5,594 bases of DNA from an uncultured Syntrophobacterales bacterium. GTDB taxonomy: Bacteria > Desulfobacterota > Syntrophia > Syntrophales > UBA5619. Position numbers and translations under genes: made by a program. The notes under the pieces are model-generated. The model searched no databases. It saw only the letters and a list, made by a program, of their open reading frames with translations, and was not told the origin of the DNA. The stretch lies in contig CAIUXU010000097.1 of NCBI GenBank assembly GCA_903903205.1, positions 1 through 5,594 of the forward strand, written 5' to 3'. Shown piece by piece: positions 1 through 5,594 of this stretch (the first letter of the stretch is position 1; every line of letters starts with the position of its first letter).

Positions 1-1011
1 CTGAAGATCAAAAGTCAGAACATCGACCTCGTACTTCTGGACATCACAATGCCGGGAATGGATGGCATTGAGGTATGCCGGAAGATCAAAGAAGACCATA
101 ATCTTATTGATATCCCGATCATTATGGTTACGGGACTGGGCTCCCATGAAGACCGTCTTCGCGGGATCGAGGTCGGTGTAGAAGATTATTTTACAAAGCC
201 TTTTAACAAGACTGAACTACTCGCTCGGATAAAGATCCTGCTGAAGGTGAAGAAACTGAGCGATGAACGCAGACGCGTTGAGGAGGCATTAAGAGCATCT
301 CACGACGAGCTTGACTACCAGGTGAAATTACGCACGGCTGAGCTGGAAAAAGCCAACGAGATGCTGCAAATAGATATCGCCGAGCGCAAGCGAACGGAGG
401 TAAAACTTCAAGATACCCTGGACAGCCTCAGGAGGGCAGTCAGTACGACGATTCAGGTCATGGTATCTGCCGTGGAAGCGAGAGACCCTTACACCGCAGG
501 TCACCAGATCCGGGCGGCGAATCTGGGCCGCGCCATAGCCACCGAGATGGGGCTCCCCCCGGAAAAGGTCGAGGGTATCCGTATGGCCGGTTCCATACAT
601 GACATCGGAAAACTATCGATCCCTGCAGAGATATTGTCCAAGCCTACGAAGTTGTCAGAGATCGAGTTTGCCCTGATTAAAGAGCATGCCCGCAGAGGAT
701 TCGAGATCCTGAAAGACGTGGAATCACCCTGGCCTCTGGCCGAAATTGCCCACCAGCACCATGAACGAATGGACGGCTCAGGCTATCCACAAAAACTGAA
801 GGGGCAAGATATCATTATCGAAGCCCGCATTATCGCCGTGGCCGACGTCGTTGAAGCCATGGCTTCACACAGGCCCTATCGTCCCGGATTGGGCATTGAT
901 GCAGCCCTGAATGAAATCGAGAAGAACAGAGGTCTCTATTACGACGATGACGTAGCCGCTGCATGTCTGAGGCTGTTTCGGGAAAAAGGTTTTCAACTTG
1001 AAGGTACCTGA
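1..1011 (+). CDS. Response regulator with C-terminal HD-GYP domain, probable cyclic-di-GMP phosphodiesterase (5' end missing)
   Basis: The frame is open from base 1, so 336 residues are visible and the true start lies upstream; the ATG at 49 is internal. The visible N-terminus is the second half of a receiver (REC) domain: the phospho-acceptor Asp is at 40-42 (LLDITMPGMDG), the switch Thr at 130-132 and the conserved Lys of the KPF motif at 196-198. A charged, heptad-like helix follows (about 250-420), resembling the coiled-coil linkers of sensor proteins. The rest is an HD-GYP domain with the HD pair in HDIGK (598-612), a later KEH histidine, and HHERMDGSGYP (757-789), so the metal ligands and GYP signature look complete. 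Known members hydrolyse cyclic-di-GMP in the cytoplasm, with activity set by phosphorylation of the receiver. The partner kinase is not in the window. The gene converges on the HAD gene, 13 nt away. The family call is secure; the activity is inferred from intact motifs. Confidence 0.93.
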   Translation: MKIKSQNIDLVLLDITMPGMDGIEVCRKIKEDHNLIDIPIIMVTGLGSHEDRLRGIEVGVEDYFTKPFNKTELLARIKILLKVKKLSDERRRVEEALRASHDELDYQVKLRTAELEKANEMLQIDIAERKRTEVKLQDTLDSLRRAVSTTIQVMVSAVEARDPYTAGHQIRAANLGRAIATEMGLPPEKVEGIRMAGSIHDIGKLSIPAEILSKPTKLSEIEFALIKEHARRGFEILKDVESPWPLAEIAHQHHERMDGSGYPQKLKGQDIIIEARIIAVADVVEAMASHRPYRPGLGIDAALNEIEKNRGLYYDDDVAAACLRLFREKGFQLEGT

Positions 1012-1024
1012 TTGTCATCTTCGT

Positions 1025-1906
1025 TCATGAATCCGCCCTTGTAACGTCTCCGAAATTCAGAAAATGATCGATCTGGCAAACGGCCTCCGCGATCCTTCGG
1101 GCGCCTGCATTCTTCCGATCCCGTTCTCCACTTTTTAGAAAGAAAGGGATCACCGCAAGCGATGCCTGAAAGATCTCCTGAACGGAAGCGGCCGTTTCTT
1201 TCTGCCTGGTCGAAACCCTGGCCCGTTCTCCGTAGCTATCCCCCTTTTCCTCGTTGAATCCGAAATCATCGATAATCAGGACCGACCGGATCGACGTGAT
1301 CGCAAGCTGCAACCGGACGGTTTCCCAGAATCGCCGATCCGCCTTCCCAAAACCGATATCCGCTGAATTCGCGATGAAAAGGGGGGACAGCTCCCGGTTT
1401 TTCATGGAAAAACCGGGAGCTGTCCCCCCTTTTCCCCCTTTTTGCCCTGCCGGGATATTCCAATCATTGAGATGATCGATAATGGTTTCGGTGGCTTCGG
1501 CGTAATGGTCGGTGGCAATGACGACGCGCACGCCGGGATTGCCGGCCAGTTTTTCCAGCATCGGACGCCAAAGGGGATCGATCCGCGAATGGGCAAGATA
1601 GAGGTCGACGAAGCGTGAGGATGCCGCCGCAATTTCTGCGCCGACCACACCGGGAGCAAGGCCGAGCGCCCCGATCCTTTCAGCCAGGATGCGTTTGTAG
1701 CCGATCGACGTCGTGCTTCCCTTGACCCAGGTCGGAACGACGATCTCGCCCCAGAATACCTCCGGTGTCGCAACGCCGAGTTTGGCGAGACCGCTTTCCG
1801 CGAGAGCCAACAAGAGGTTTGCCGGTCGGGCGAAACGGGGCGCCTCCAGGCTGAGTGTGCCCGAATAATCAAAAATCACAAGCTTTTCCGGTTCATGTTT
1901 TGTCAT
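1025..1906 (-). CDS. HAD-superfamily hydrolase of unknown substrate, third gene of the thiM-thiE operon, carrying an in-frame palindromic insertion
   Basis: A 293-residue protein with the four HAD motifs: motif I IFDYSGTLS (nucleophile Asp13), motif II VIATDHY (Thr132), motif III GFGK (Lys188) and motif IV LIIDDFG (Asp213-Asp214). In most HAD phosphatases the second residue after the nucleophile is the Asp acid/base; here it is Ser15, so the chemistry or substrate may differ from a standard phosphatase. Residues 158-177 are encoded by a perfect palindrome (1376-1434). This Gly/Lys-rich stretch between motifs II and III looks like an insertion that kept the frame. ATG at 1906 is the only start after the in-frame thiE stop (TAA, 1924-1922); the ribosome-binding site is weak, so translation may be coupled to thiE, 15 nt upstream. 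Position suggests a thiamine-related phosphatase, for example acting on thiamine phosphate or HMP phosphate, but nothing in the sequence proves that. It is unclear whether the protein is active with the insertion. Confidence 0.85.
   Translation of the reverse strand: MTKHEPEKLVIFDYSGTLSLEAPRFARPANLLLALAESGLAKLGVATPEVFWGEIVVPTWVKGSTTSIGYKRILAERIGALGLAPGVVGAEIAAASSRFVDLYLAHSRIDPLWRPMLEKLAGNPGVRVVIATDHYAEATETIIDHLNDWNIPAGQKGGKGGTAPGFSMKNRELSPLFIANSADIGFGKADRRFWETVRLQLAITSIRSVLIIDDFGFNEEKGDSYGERARVSTRQKETAASVQEIFQASLAVIPFFLKSGERDRKNAGARRIAEAVCQIDHFLNFGDVTRADS
1376..1434. repeat. Perfect 59-nt palindrome (28-nt arms, 3-nt loop), REP/MITE-like element inside a coding region
   Basis: Bases 1376-1403 are the exact reverse complement of 1407-1434, with a 3-nt centre (1404-1406). 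Pairing stops at both ends (1375/1435 do not pair). Each arm contains GGGACAGCTCCC, itself an imperfect palindrome (GGGA/TCCC around CAGC), and is bounded by A4 or T5 runs. A further C5T5 run follows at 1434-1443, partly repeating the arm's outer C6T4. This architecture, two inverted copies of a short GC-rich palindrome with A/T tracts, is typical of REP/BIME-type repeats that tyrosine transposases of the RAYT family mobilise; assigning it to that class is inference, since no such transposase is in view. It lies wholly within the HAD gene and is translated as residues 158-177. No clear target-site duplication was found. In mRNA it would form a very stable 28-bp hairpin. Confidence 0.85.
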
Positions 1907-1921
1907 GGCTGGGGTTGCCGA

Positions 1922-2569
1922 TTATTTTCCCTCTGCCTTCCCACGTTTATCCAAGGCTCTGCGGATGATATCATCAAGCTCCCGCGATGCCTGAAAAGGA
2001 TCGAGAGAGGCGCAGATTGCAGAGACCACCGCAACGCCATCCGCACCGGCCAGGACGACGGCCTCGGCGTTCAATGGATTGAGCCCCCCGATGGCGACGA
2101 GTGGGTGACGTGAAAATGCCCTGATCCGTGTTAGCCCCTCCAACCCCCAAGGCGCCTTGGTGTCCGTTTTTGTCGGCGTCGCAAAGACGGGGCTGATTCC
2201 CAGATAATCGCAATCGAGCCCCTGTGCCTGTTCCACGTCCTCCCAGGTCTCCACGGAAAGACCGATGATCGCCTTTGGCCCCATCAGCCGCCTGGCAATA
2301 TCGTATGGCATGTCTGTCTGCCCCACGTGGACGCCGTCGGCCGCGATGGCAAGTGCGACATCGATACGGTCATTGATGATGAGCGGCGCCCCGTAGGGCG
2401 CGATCAAGGCCTTGATCCGCAAGGCCTCCTCGACAAAGAAGTCGGTAGAGACATCTTTTTCCCTCAACTGGACGCAGACGGCTCCACCTCGGACCGCTTG
2501 CAGAACAACCTCCGAGAGCGGTTTTGCGCCGCACAGGGCGCGATCCGTGACAAAATACAATCCTTTCAT
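1922..2569 (-). CDS. thiE: Thiamine-phosphate synthase (thiamine-phosphate pyrophosphorylase)
   Basis: A 215-residue cytoplasmic TIM-barrel enzyme that condenses HMP pyrophosphate with thiazole phosphate to make thiamine phosphate, releasing pyrophosphate. Family motifs in order are YFVTDR (5-10), VQLREKD (33-39), INDR (65-68), GVHVGQTD (79-86), the phosphate-binding loop GISPVFATPTKTDTKAP (124-140), IGGLN (160-164) and GVAVVSAI (178-185). Length matches the family norm of about 210. The start is ATG at 2569, giving MKGLYFVTD, the usual ThiE beginning. The frame stays open upstream to 2782, but that part is a shadow of thiM with non-ThiE sequence. The ATG overlaps the thiM stop as ATGA (2569-2566), so translational coupling is likely. 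The C-terminus ends in a short Lys-rich tail, and the following HAD gene is in the same frame after the TAA. All expected active-site motifs are present, so function is highly likely. Confidence 0.96.
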   Translation of the reverse strand: MKGLYFVTDRALCGAKPLSEVVLQAVRGGAVCVQLREKDVSTDFFVEEALRIKALIAPYGAPLIINDRIDVALAIAADGVHVGQTDMPYDIARRLMGPKAIIGLSVETWEDVEQAQGLDCDYLGISPVFATPTKTDTKAPWGLEGLTRIRAFSRHPLVAIGGLNPLNAEAVVLAGADGVAVVSAICASLDPFQASRELDDIIRRALDKRGKAEGK

Positions 2570-3375
2570 GGTTCCATCTCGATCTTTACCATGCGCCCGA
2601 TGTCGTCGGCGGAAAGGTTGTAGAGCGCGTCGATGAAGTGAAGCTGAAGGGAGCCCGGCCCCGTCGATTTGGCGAAGGCGATCTCGCCGGCGATGCCCAT
2701 GACGGCCATTGCCTCCGCGGCAGCCACGGCCGGGTCGGAAACGACGGCAGCGAAGGCCCCACAGAGGGCGCTCGCCGTGCAACCGAGGCCCGTCACACGG
2801 GTCATCATGATGTGGCCGTTCCGGCCTCGGACAACCCCGGCCCTGCCGATGGTGTAATCGGTTTCACCGCTGATGCAGACGGCTGCGCCGGATTCTGCAT
2901 GCAGTTTTCGGCCGATGGTCAAGGCCGCATCCGAGGAGGCGGTGCTGTCCACCCCCTTCGTCTTCGCGTTCGCCTCCAAGAGCGCCATAATCTCCGAGGC
3001 GTTACCGCGAATGATCTCCGGGGGCACGGCCCGGATCAGTTCGCAAGCGGTCCGTGTCCGGTAGGATGTCGCGCCGGCGCCAACCGGATCGAGGACGATC
3101 GGGATTTTCCGCTTGCGGGCCGCCTGGGCCGCCTTAAGCATTGCGCAGACCCAGACCGGGCTCAGGGTGCCGATATTGATAACAAGGGCGGAGGCGATCC
3201 CGACCATCTCCTCCATCTCCTCCTCTGCATGGGCCATAACCGGCGAGGCCCCAAGGGCCAGCAGGGCATTTGCCGTGTTGTTCATGACAACGTAATTGGT
3301 AATGCTGTGGACGACCGGCGCCTTCTCCCGGATCGCCCGAACCGCCAACCAGATCTCTTCTGCCGTGATATTCAT
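2566..3375 (-). CDS. thiM: Hydroxyethylthiazole kinase
   Basis: A 269-residue ribokinase-fold enzyme that uses ATP to phosphorylate 4-methyl-5-(2-hydroxyethyl)thiazole, a thiazole salvage step that feeds ThiE. Motifs are VHSITNYVVMNNTAN (22-36, substrate site), MAHAEEEM (47-54), LVINIGTL (64-71), VLDPVGAGAT (94-103), IRGNASEI (122-129) and the anion-hole and catalytic segment TGLGCTASAL (195-204) with Cys199. All are typical of ThiM, and length matches the family. The start was set at ATG 3375 (MNITAEEIW). The frame extends to 3426, but those 17 extra residues are unlike ThiM, and a GAGGGG ribosome-binding site lies 10 nt upstream of 3375. It is first in the thiM-thiE-HAD operon, and its stop overlaps the thiE start. 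A candidate promoter lies at 3451-3479. No ThiD kinase is in the window, although thiD is a frequent partner of thiM and thiE. Confidence 0.96.
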   Translation of the reverse strand: MNITAEEIWLAVRAIREKAPVVHSITNYVVMNNTANALLALGASPVMAHAEEEMEEMVGIASALVINIGTLSPVWVCAMLKAAQAARKRKIPIVLDPVGAGATSYRTRTACELIRAVPPEIIRGNASEIMALLEANAKTKGVDSTASSDAALTIGRKLHAESGAAVCISGETDYTIGRAGVVRGRNGHIMMTRVTGLGCTASALCGAFAAVVSDPAVAAAEAMAVMGIAGEIAFAKSTGPGSLQLHFIDALYNLSADDIGRMVKIEMEP

Positions 3376-3450
3376 CGAATAATTTCCCCTCAAACAATAT
3401 TCCGCTATCCAAACGACGGCACCCAACCATTAACCGGGACGCGGAAGAGG

Positions 3451-3479
3451 ATACTATAGCTATTCAGGGAGAGTTGCAA
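3451..3479 (-). promoter_or_regulatory. Candidate sigma70-type promoter for the thiM-thiE-HAD operon
   Basis: On the minus strand, TTGCAA (3479-3474) and TAGTAT (3456-3451) are separated by exactly 17 bp. Transcription would begin near 3444, leaving a leader of about 70 nt before thiM. A complete TPP aptamer would hardly fit in a leader that short. The match is by eye to the sigma70 consensus and is unproven. Confidence 0.45.
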
Positions 3480-3508
3480 GGCCGTGTGACAAGCGCGAAG
3501 AAAAGAGC

Positions 3509-3536
3509 TTGAATATTATTTTCGAATCTATATAGT
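3509..3536 (+). promoter_or_regulatory. Candidate sigma70-type promoter for the gloB-gloA-phosphoesterase genes
   Basis: TTGAAT (3509-3514) and TATAGT (3531-3536) are 16 bp apart within an A/T-rich patch, upstream of gloB on the plus strand. Transcription would start near 3543, giving a leader of about 60 nt. It is back to back with the candidate thiM promoter, about 30 bp apart. The assignment is by consensus match only. Confidence 0.35.
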
Positions 3537-3602
3537 TGACGAAACGCGGGGTGAAGTTCCGCACGGCGCGGATCGATTGCAGAAGGTAAATAAGGTATTC
3601 TC

Positions 3603-4304
3603 ATGCTGAAGGTTAAACAGTTTCGTTACGACGCCGACAATCTTGGATATCTCGTTTATGGAACGGAAAGCGGTGTGGCCATTGATGGCGGCGCCACGGA
3701 CAGCATACTTGCCTTTCTCGGGGAGCGTCAGATCACGCTGAAGTATGTCGTCAACACCCATGACCACCACGATCACACAAGCGGCAACGCTGCGCTGCTT
3801 GAGGCCACGCATGCCCGCCTCCTGGGTCGGGCGGATCTTTCAGATGGCGGCCAAATTGCGCTGGACGGCGGCAATATCCGGATCATCCATACACCCGGTC
3901 ATACGGAAGAATCTCGTTGTTTCCATATCGATAAAGTCCTGTTCGGGGGCGACACCCTCTTCAACGGCACAATCGGGAACTGCTTTTCCGGCGATATCGA
4001 AGGCTTCTACCATTCCATCCGGAAACTGATGGAGCTTCCCGATGAAACCGTCGTTTATGCCGGCCACGATTACGTGAAAGCTTCCATGGCCTTTGCGAAA
4101 CGGCTTGAGCCGGAAAACAGGGCGGTCGGCGCCTTCCTGCGAGGCTACGATCCGAAGCACGTCTTCTCCACGCTGGCCGATGAGCGAAAGATTAACCCCT
4201 ACCTTCGTTTCAACGAGCGGGCCATCGAGAAGCTTCTCGCGAAGCTGCGTCTTCCCCGGGAAACGGAGCTGGAGCGCTGGCAGTCGCTCATGAGCATCGA
4301 ATAA
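3603..4304 (+). CDS. gloB: Metallo-beta-lactamase-fold hydrolase, probable glyoxalase II (hydroxyacylglutathione hydrolase)
   Basis: A 233-residue protein with a full binuclear metal site: THDHHDH (His53, His55, Asp57, His58), His100 in HTPGH, bridging Asp117 in GGDTLF and His155 in GHDYV. The C-terminal helical part with ERKINPYLRFNE (194-205) resembles the substrate-binding domain of glyoxalase II rather than a beta-lactamase. Glyoxalase II hydrolyses S-lactoylglutathione to lactate and glutathione in the cytoplasm. The start is ATG 3603, with AAGGT (3592-3596) 6 nt upstream. A gene for the preceding enzyme of the same pathway (glyoxalase I-like) follows 30 nt later, which strengthens the call. 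No signal peptide is seen. It could instead act on another thioester or use a thiol other than glutathione, which many anaerobes lack. The fold is certain; the exact substrate is likely but inferred. Confidence 0.87.
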   Translation: MLKVKQFRYDADNLGYLVYGTESGVAIDGGATDSILAFLGERQITLKYVVNTHDHHDHTSGNAALLEATHARLLGRADLSDGGQIALDGGNIRIIHTPGHTEESRCFHIDKVLFGGDTLFNGTIGNCFSGDIEGFYHSIRKLMELPDETVVYAGHDYVKASMAFAKRLEPENRAVGAFLRGYDPKHVFSTLADERKINPYLRFNERAIEKLLAKLRLPRETELERWQSLMSIE

Positions 4305-4334
4305 CCCCATTGTTGACCTGAAAGGAGAACAACC

Positions 4335-4706
4335 ATGAAATTTCGGTTTGCCCACAACAATTTCAATGTCCTCGACCTGGAAAAGAGCGTACGATTCTAC
4401 CAGGAGGCGCTCCAGCTCAAGGAGGTCCGGAGGAAGGAGGCCGCCGACGGGAGCTTCATCCTCGTCTTTCTCGGAGACGGCGAGACTGGCCATCAACTGG
4501 AGCTTACCTGGATGAGGGATCGAAAGGAACCCTACAACCTGGGCGACAACGAATTCCATCTGGCGCTGGTTGTCGACGATTTTGCCGCCGCGCATGCCCT
4601 GCATGAGAAGATGGGATGTATCTGCTATGAAAACGTGAAGATGGGCATTTATTTCATCCATGATCCGGACGACTACTGGGTCGAGATTGTCCCGAAACGG
4701 TCGTGA
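4335..4706 (+). CDS. gloA: VOC-family protein, probable glyoxalase I (lactoylglutathione lyase)
   Basis: A 123-residue protein of the vicinal oxygen chelate fold with two beta-alpha-beta-beta-beta modules. The four expected metal ligands align with those of E. coli GloA: His7 (FAHNNFNV), Glu56 (HQLELTW), His75 (EFHLALVV) and Glu117 (YWVEIVP). The glyoxalase signature VLDLEKSVRFYQEAL (12-26) is clear. Glyoxalase I isomerises the hemithioacetal of methylglyoxal and a thiol, and the neighbouring gloB product would then hydrolyse the thioester. The start is ATG 4335, with a strong AAAGGAG site (4321-4327) 7 nt upstream. It is slightly shorter at the C-terminus than E. coli GloA (135 residues). 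Other VOC enzymes share this fold, but the ligand set together with the gloB neighbour makes glyoxalase I the best reading. It is probably co-transcribed with gloB and the downstream phosphoesterase. Confidence 0.85.
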   Translation: MKFRFAHNNFNVLDLEKSVRFYQEALQLKEVRRKEAADGSFILVFLGDGETGHQLELTWMRDRKEPYNLGDNEFHLALVVDDFAAAHALHEKMGCICYENVKMGIYFIHDPDDYWVEIVPKRS

Positions 4707-4727
4707 TGTAATGGGGCGGTAACAGGC

Positions 4728-5594
4728 ATGAAGCTGATCTACGCGGCCGACATCCACGGCGCCTTCGAGAGGGTCAAGACGCTGCTGTTTGAGACAGTTG
4801 CCGATGCCTACATCATCTCCGGCGACCTGATCGATATTCCCTTCTACAACATGGGCACGGCCATCCGTTACCACGAGCTTCAGACCTATTTCCACGGCTT
4901 GCGGGGGCGGATGGGAAAATCCGACATGGGGATTGAGGATTTTGTTGACGAGCTTCTCGAAGGTCCCGAAGTCCCGGAGACGACGCAGCGGCAGGGGACG
5001 ACCTACCAGCAGTACACGATCCGGGCGCGGCGGGTCATGCAGCAGAAATACAAGGTCCTGGAGAACATCATCTCTCTGAAGCAGAACTCCCGTGTCTTCT
5101 GCCTTCCGGGCAACTACGACATGGACCTCAAGTACACCTCCCTGCACGAACAGGACCTCCACCTCCACTGGTACCAACTCGACCAGCTCCGGATCGCAGG
5201 CTACGGCGGGGCAGATGTCTGGACGGCCGGAATCCCGGAGCGCTATATCGTGAAGTACCAGGCGGGGTTCGGGGTGGATGAAAAGCACAACGAGATGTAC
5301 CGCTTCTTCAAGGCGGTGAAGCCGGACATCATCGTGACCCACCAGCCGCCCCATGGCATTCATGACGGCGTTCCCTCGACAGGCCCCTCCGGCTCTCCGA
5401 CGCTGCGCTCCTTCTGCGACAACAACCCCGTTATCCTCTCTCTCTCCGGCCACATCCATGCAGCCTGCGGCTTTCAGGTTGCAGAGAACACCGTCTTCCT
5501 GAACCCGTCCAACTTCGGCGAGGTCACCGACATCACCGCGGAGGTTTACGAGGGCGGATTCTTCTATGCCGTCGAAATCGAAGAGAGCCGGATC
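4728..5594 (+). CDS. Calcineurin-like metallophosphoesterase (3' end runs off the window)
   Basis: The frame is open from ATG 4728 to the window edge, giving 289 residues without a stop. The metallophosphoesterase motifs appear in order: AADIHG (Asp8, His10), SGDLID (Asp33), LPGNYD (Asn129), VTHQPPHG (His205) and SGHIHAACG (His242, His244), ending with FLNPSNFG, the usual last core strand. This is a soluble, two-metal phosphoesterase of unknown substrate. In the third motif the common GNH[DE] is GNYD, so the usual catalytic His is Tyr130. A long, partly helical stretch (about residues 37-120) separates motifs II and III; it is longer than in small family members and may form a cap. The start is the only one in frame after the gloA stop region. 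The gene lies 21 nt after gloA with only a weak G-rich site (4713-4719) upstream. Co-transcription with gloB-gloA is likely, but a functional link is not evident. Little protein is probably missing. Confidence 0.88.
   Translation, partial: MKLIYAADIHGAFERVKTLLFETVADAYIISGDLIDIPFYNMGTAIRYHELQTYFHGLRGRMGKSDMGIEDFVDELLEGPEVPETTQRQGTTYQQYTIRARRVMQQKYKVLENIISLKQNSRVFCLPGNYDMDLKYTSLHEQDLHLHWYQLDQLRIAGYGGADVWTAGIPERYIVKYQAGFGVDEKHNEMYRFFKAVKPDIIVTHQPPHGIHDGVPSTGPSGSPTLRSFCDNNPVILSLSGHIHAACGFQVAENTVFLNPSNFGEVTDITAEVYEGGFFYAVEIEESRI

Noticed and set aside
1012..1024. Possible bidirectional terminator between the converging HD-GYP and HAD genes
   Set aside because: The 13-nt gap contains no inverted repeat or T-tract.
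2570..2782. A 71-residue N-terminal extension of thiE
   Set aside because: It lies entirely inside thiM in another frame and is Arg/Gly-rich without ThiE similarity; the start at 2569 gives the normal ThiE N-terminus and length.
3395..3445. A GGGTGC-containing stretch on the thiM strand that hints at a TPP riboswitch
   Set aside because: Only that short string matches; the CTGAGA and ACCTGA core segments and the paired helices are missing.
2638..3459. A 273-codon plus-strand open frame opposite thiM
   Set aside because: Thiamine kinase motifs on the minus strand are unambiguous; the plus-strand product has no domain and a composition typical of antisense frames.
3558..3572. Small inverted repeat (TCCGC/GCGGA) in the gloB leader
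   Set aside because: The stem is only 5 bp with a 5-nt loop, which is expected by chance, and no T-run follows.
3840..5459. A 539-codon open frame on the minus strand opposite gloB, gloA and the phosphoesterase
   Set aside because: It is a shadow of three plus-strand genes with clear catalytic motifs. Its own product shows no recognisable domain and is biased in composition, as expected from antisense reading of GC-rich codons.

Overview
The window is compact bacterial DNA with moderately high GC, containing seven protein genes and one conspicuous palindrome. Gene content and style (a REC–HD-GYP regulator, a thiM-thiE operon, a glyoxalase pair, a calcineurin-like phosphoesterase) would fit a Deltaproteobacteria/Desulfobacterota-type organism. 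That assignment is an impression from the protein sequences, not a demonstrated placement. No rRNA, tRNA, CRISPR array or transposase gene is visible.

Layout. (1) 1-1011, plus strand: the 3' part of a response regulator ending in an HD-GYP cyclic-di-GMP phosphodiesterase domain; its start lies left of the window. (2) 1025-3375, minus strand: a three-gene operon read from right to left, thiM (hydroxyethylthiazole kinase), thiE (thiamine-phosphate synthase, overlapping thiM by ATGA) and a HAD-superfamily hydrolase 15 nt further on. The operon converges on the HD-GYP gene with only 13 nt between the two stops. (3) 3376-3602: the only sizeable intergenic region. It carries a good candidate sigma70 promoter for thiM on the minus strand and a weaker one for the plus-strand genes. 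No TPP riboswitch motif is seen. (4) 3603-5594, plus strand: gloB-like glyoxalase II, gloA-like glyoxalase I, and a metallophosphoesterase whose 3' end runs off the window.

How the genes work together. ThiM phosphorylates hydroxyethylthiazole and ThiE joins that product to HMP pyrophosphate to give thiamine phosphate. The HAD protein may act on a thiamine-related phosphate, but this rests only on position, and its motif I lacks the usual second Asp. GloA and GloB would form the two-step methylglyoxal detoxification route. The phosphoesterase has no obvious link to either pathway.

The most striking feature is a perfect inverted repeat at 1376-1434 (28-nt arms, 3-nt loop) inside the HAD gene. 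It is translated in frame as about 20 residues between HAD motifs II and III. It looks like a REP/MITE-type palindromic element inserted into a protein-coding gene without breaking it.
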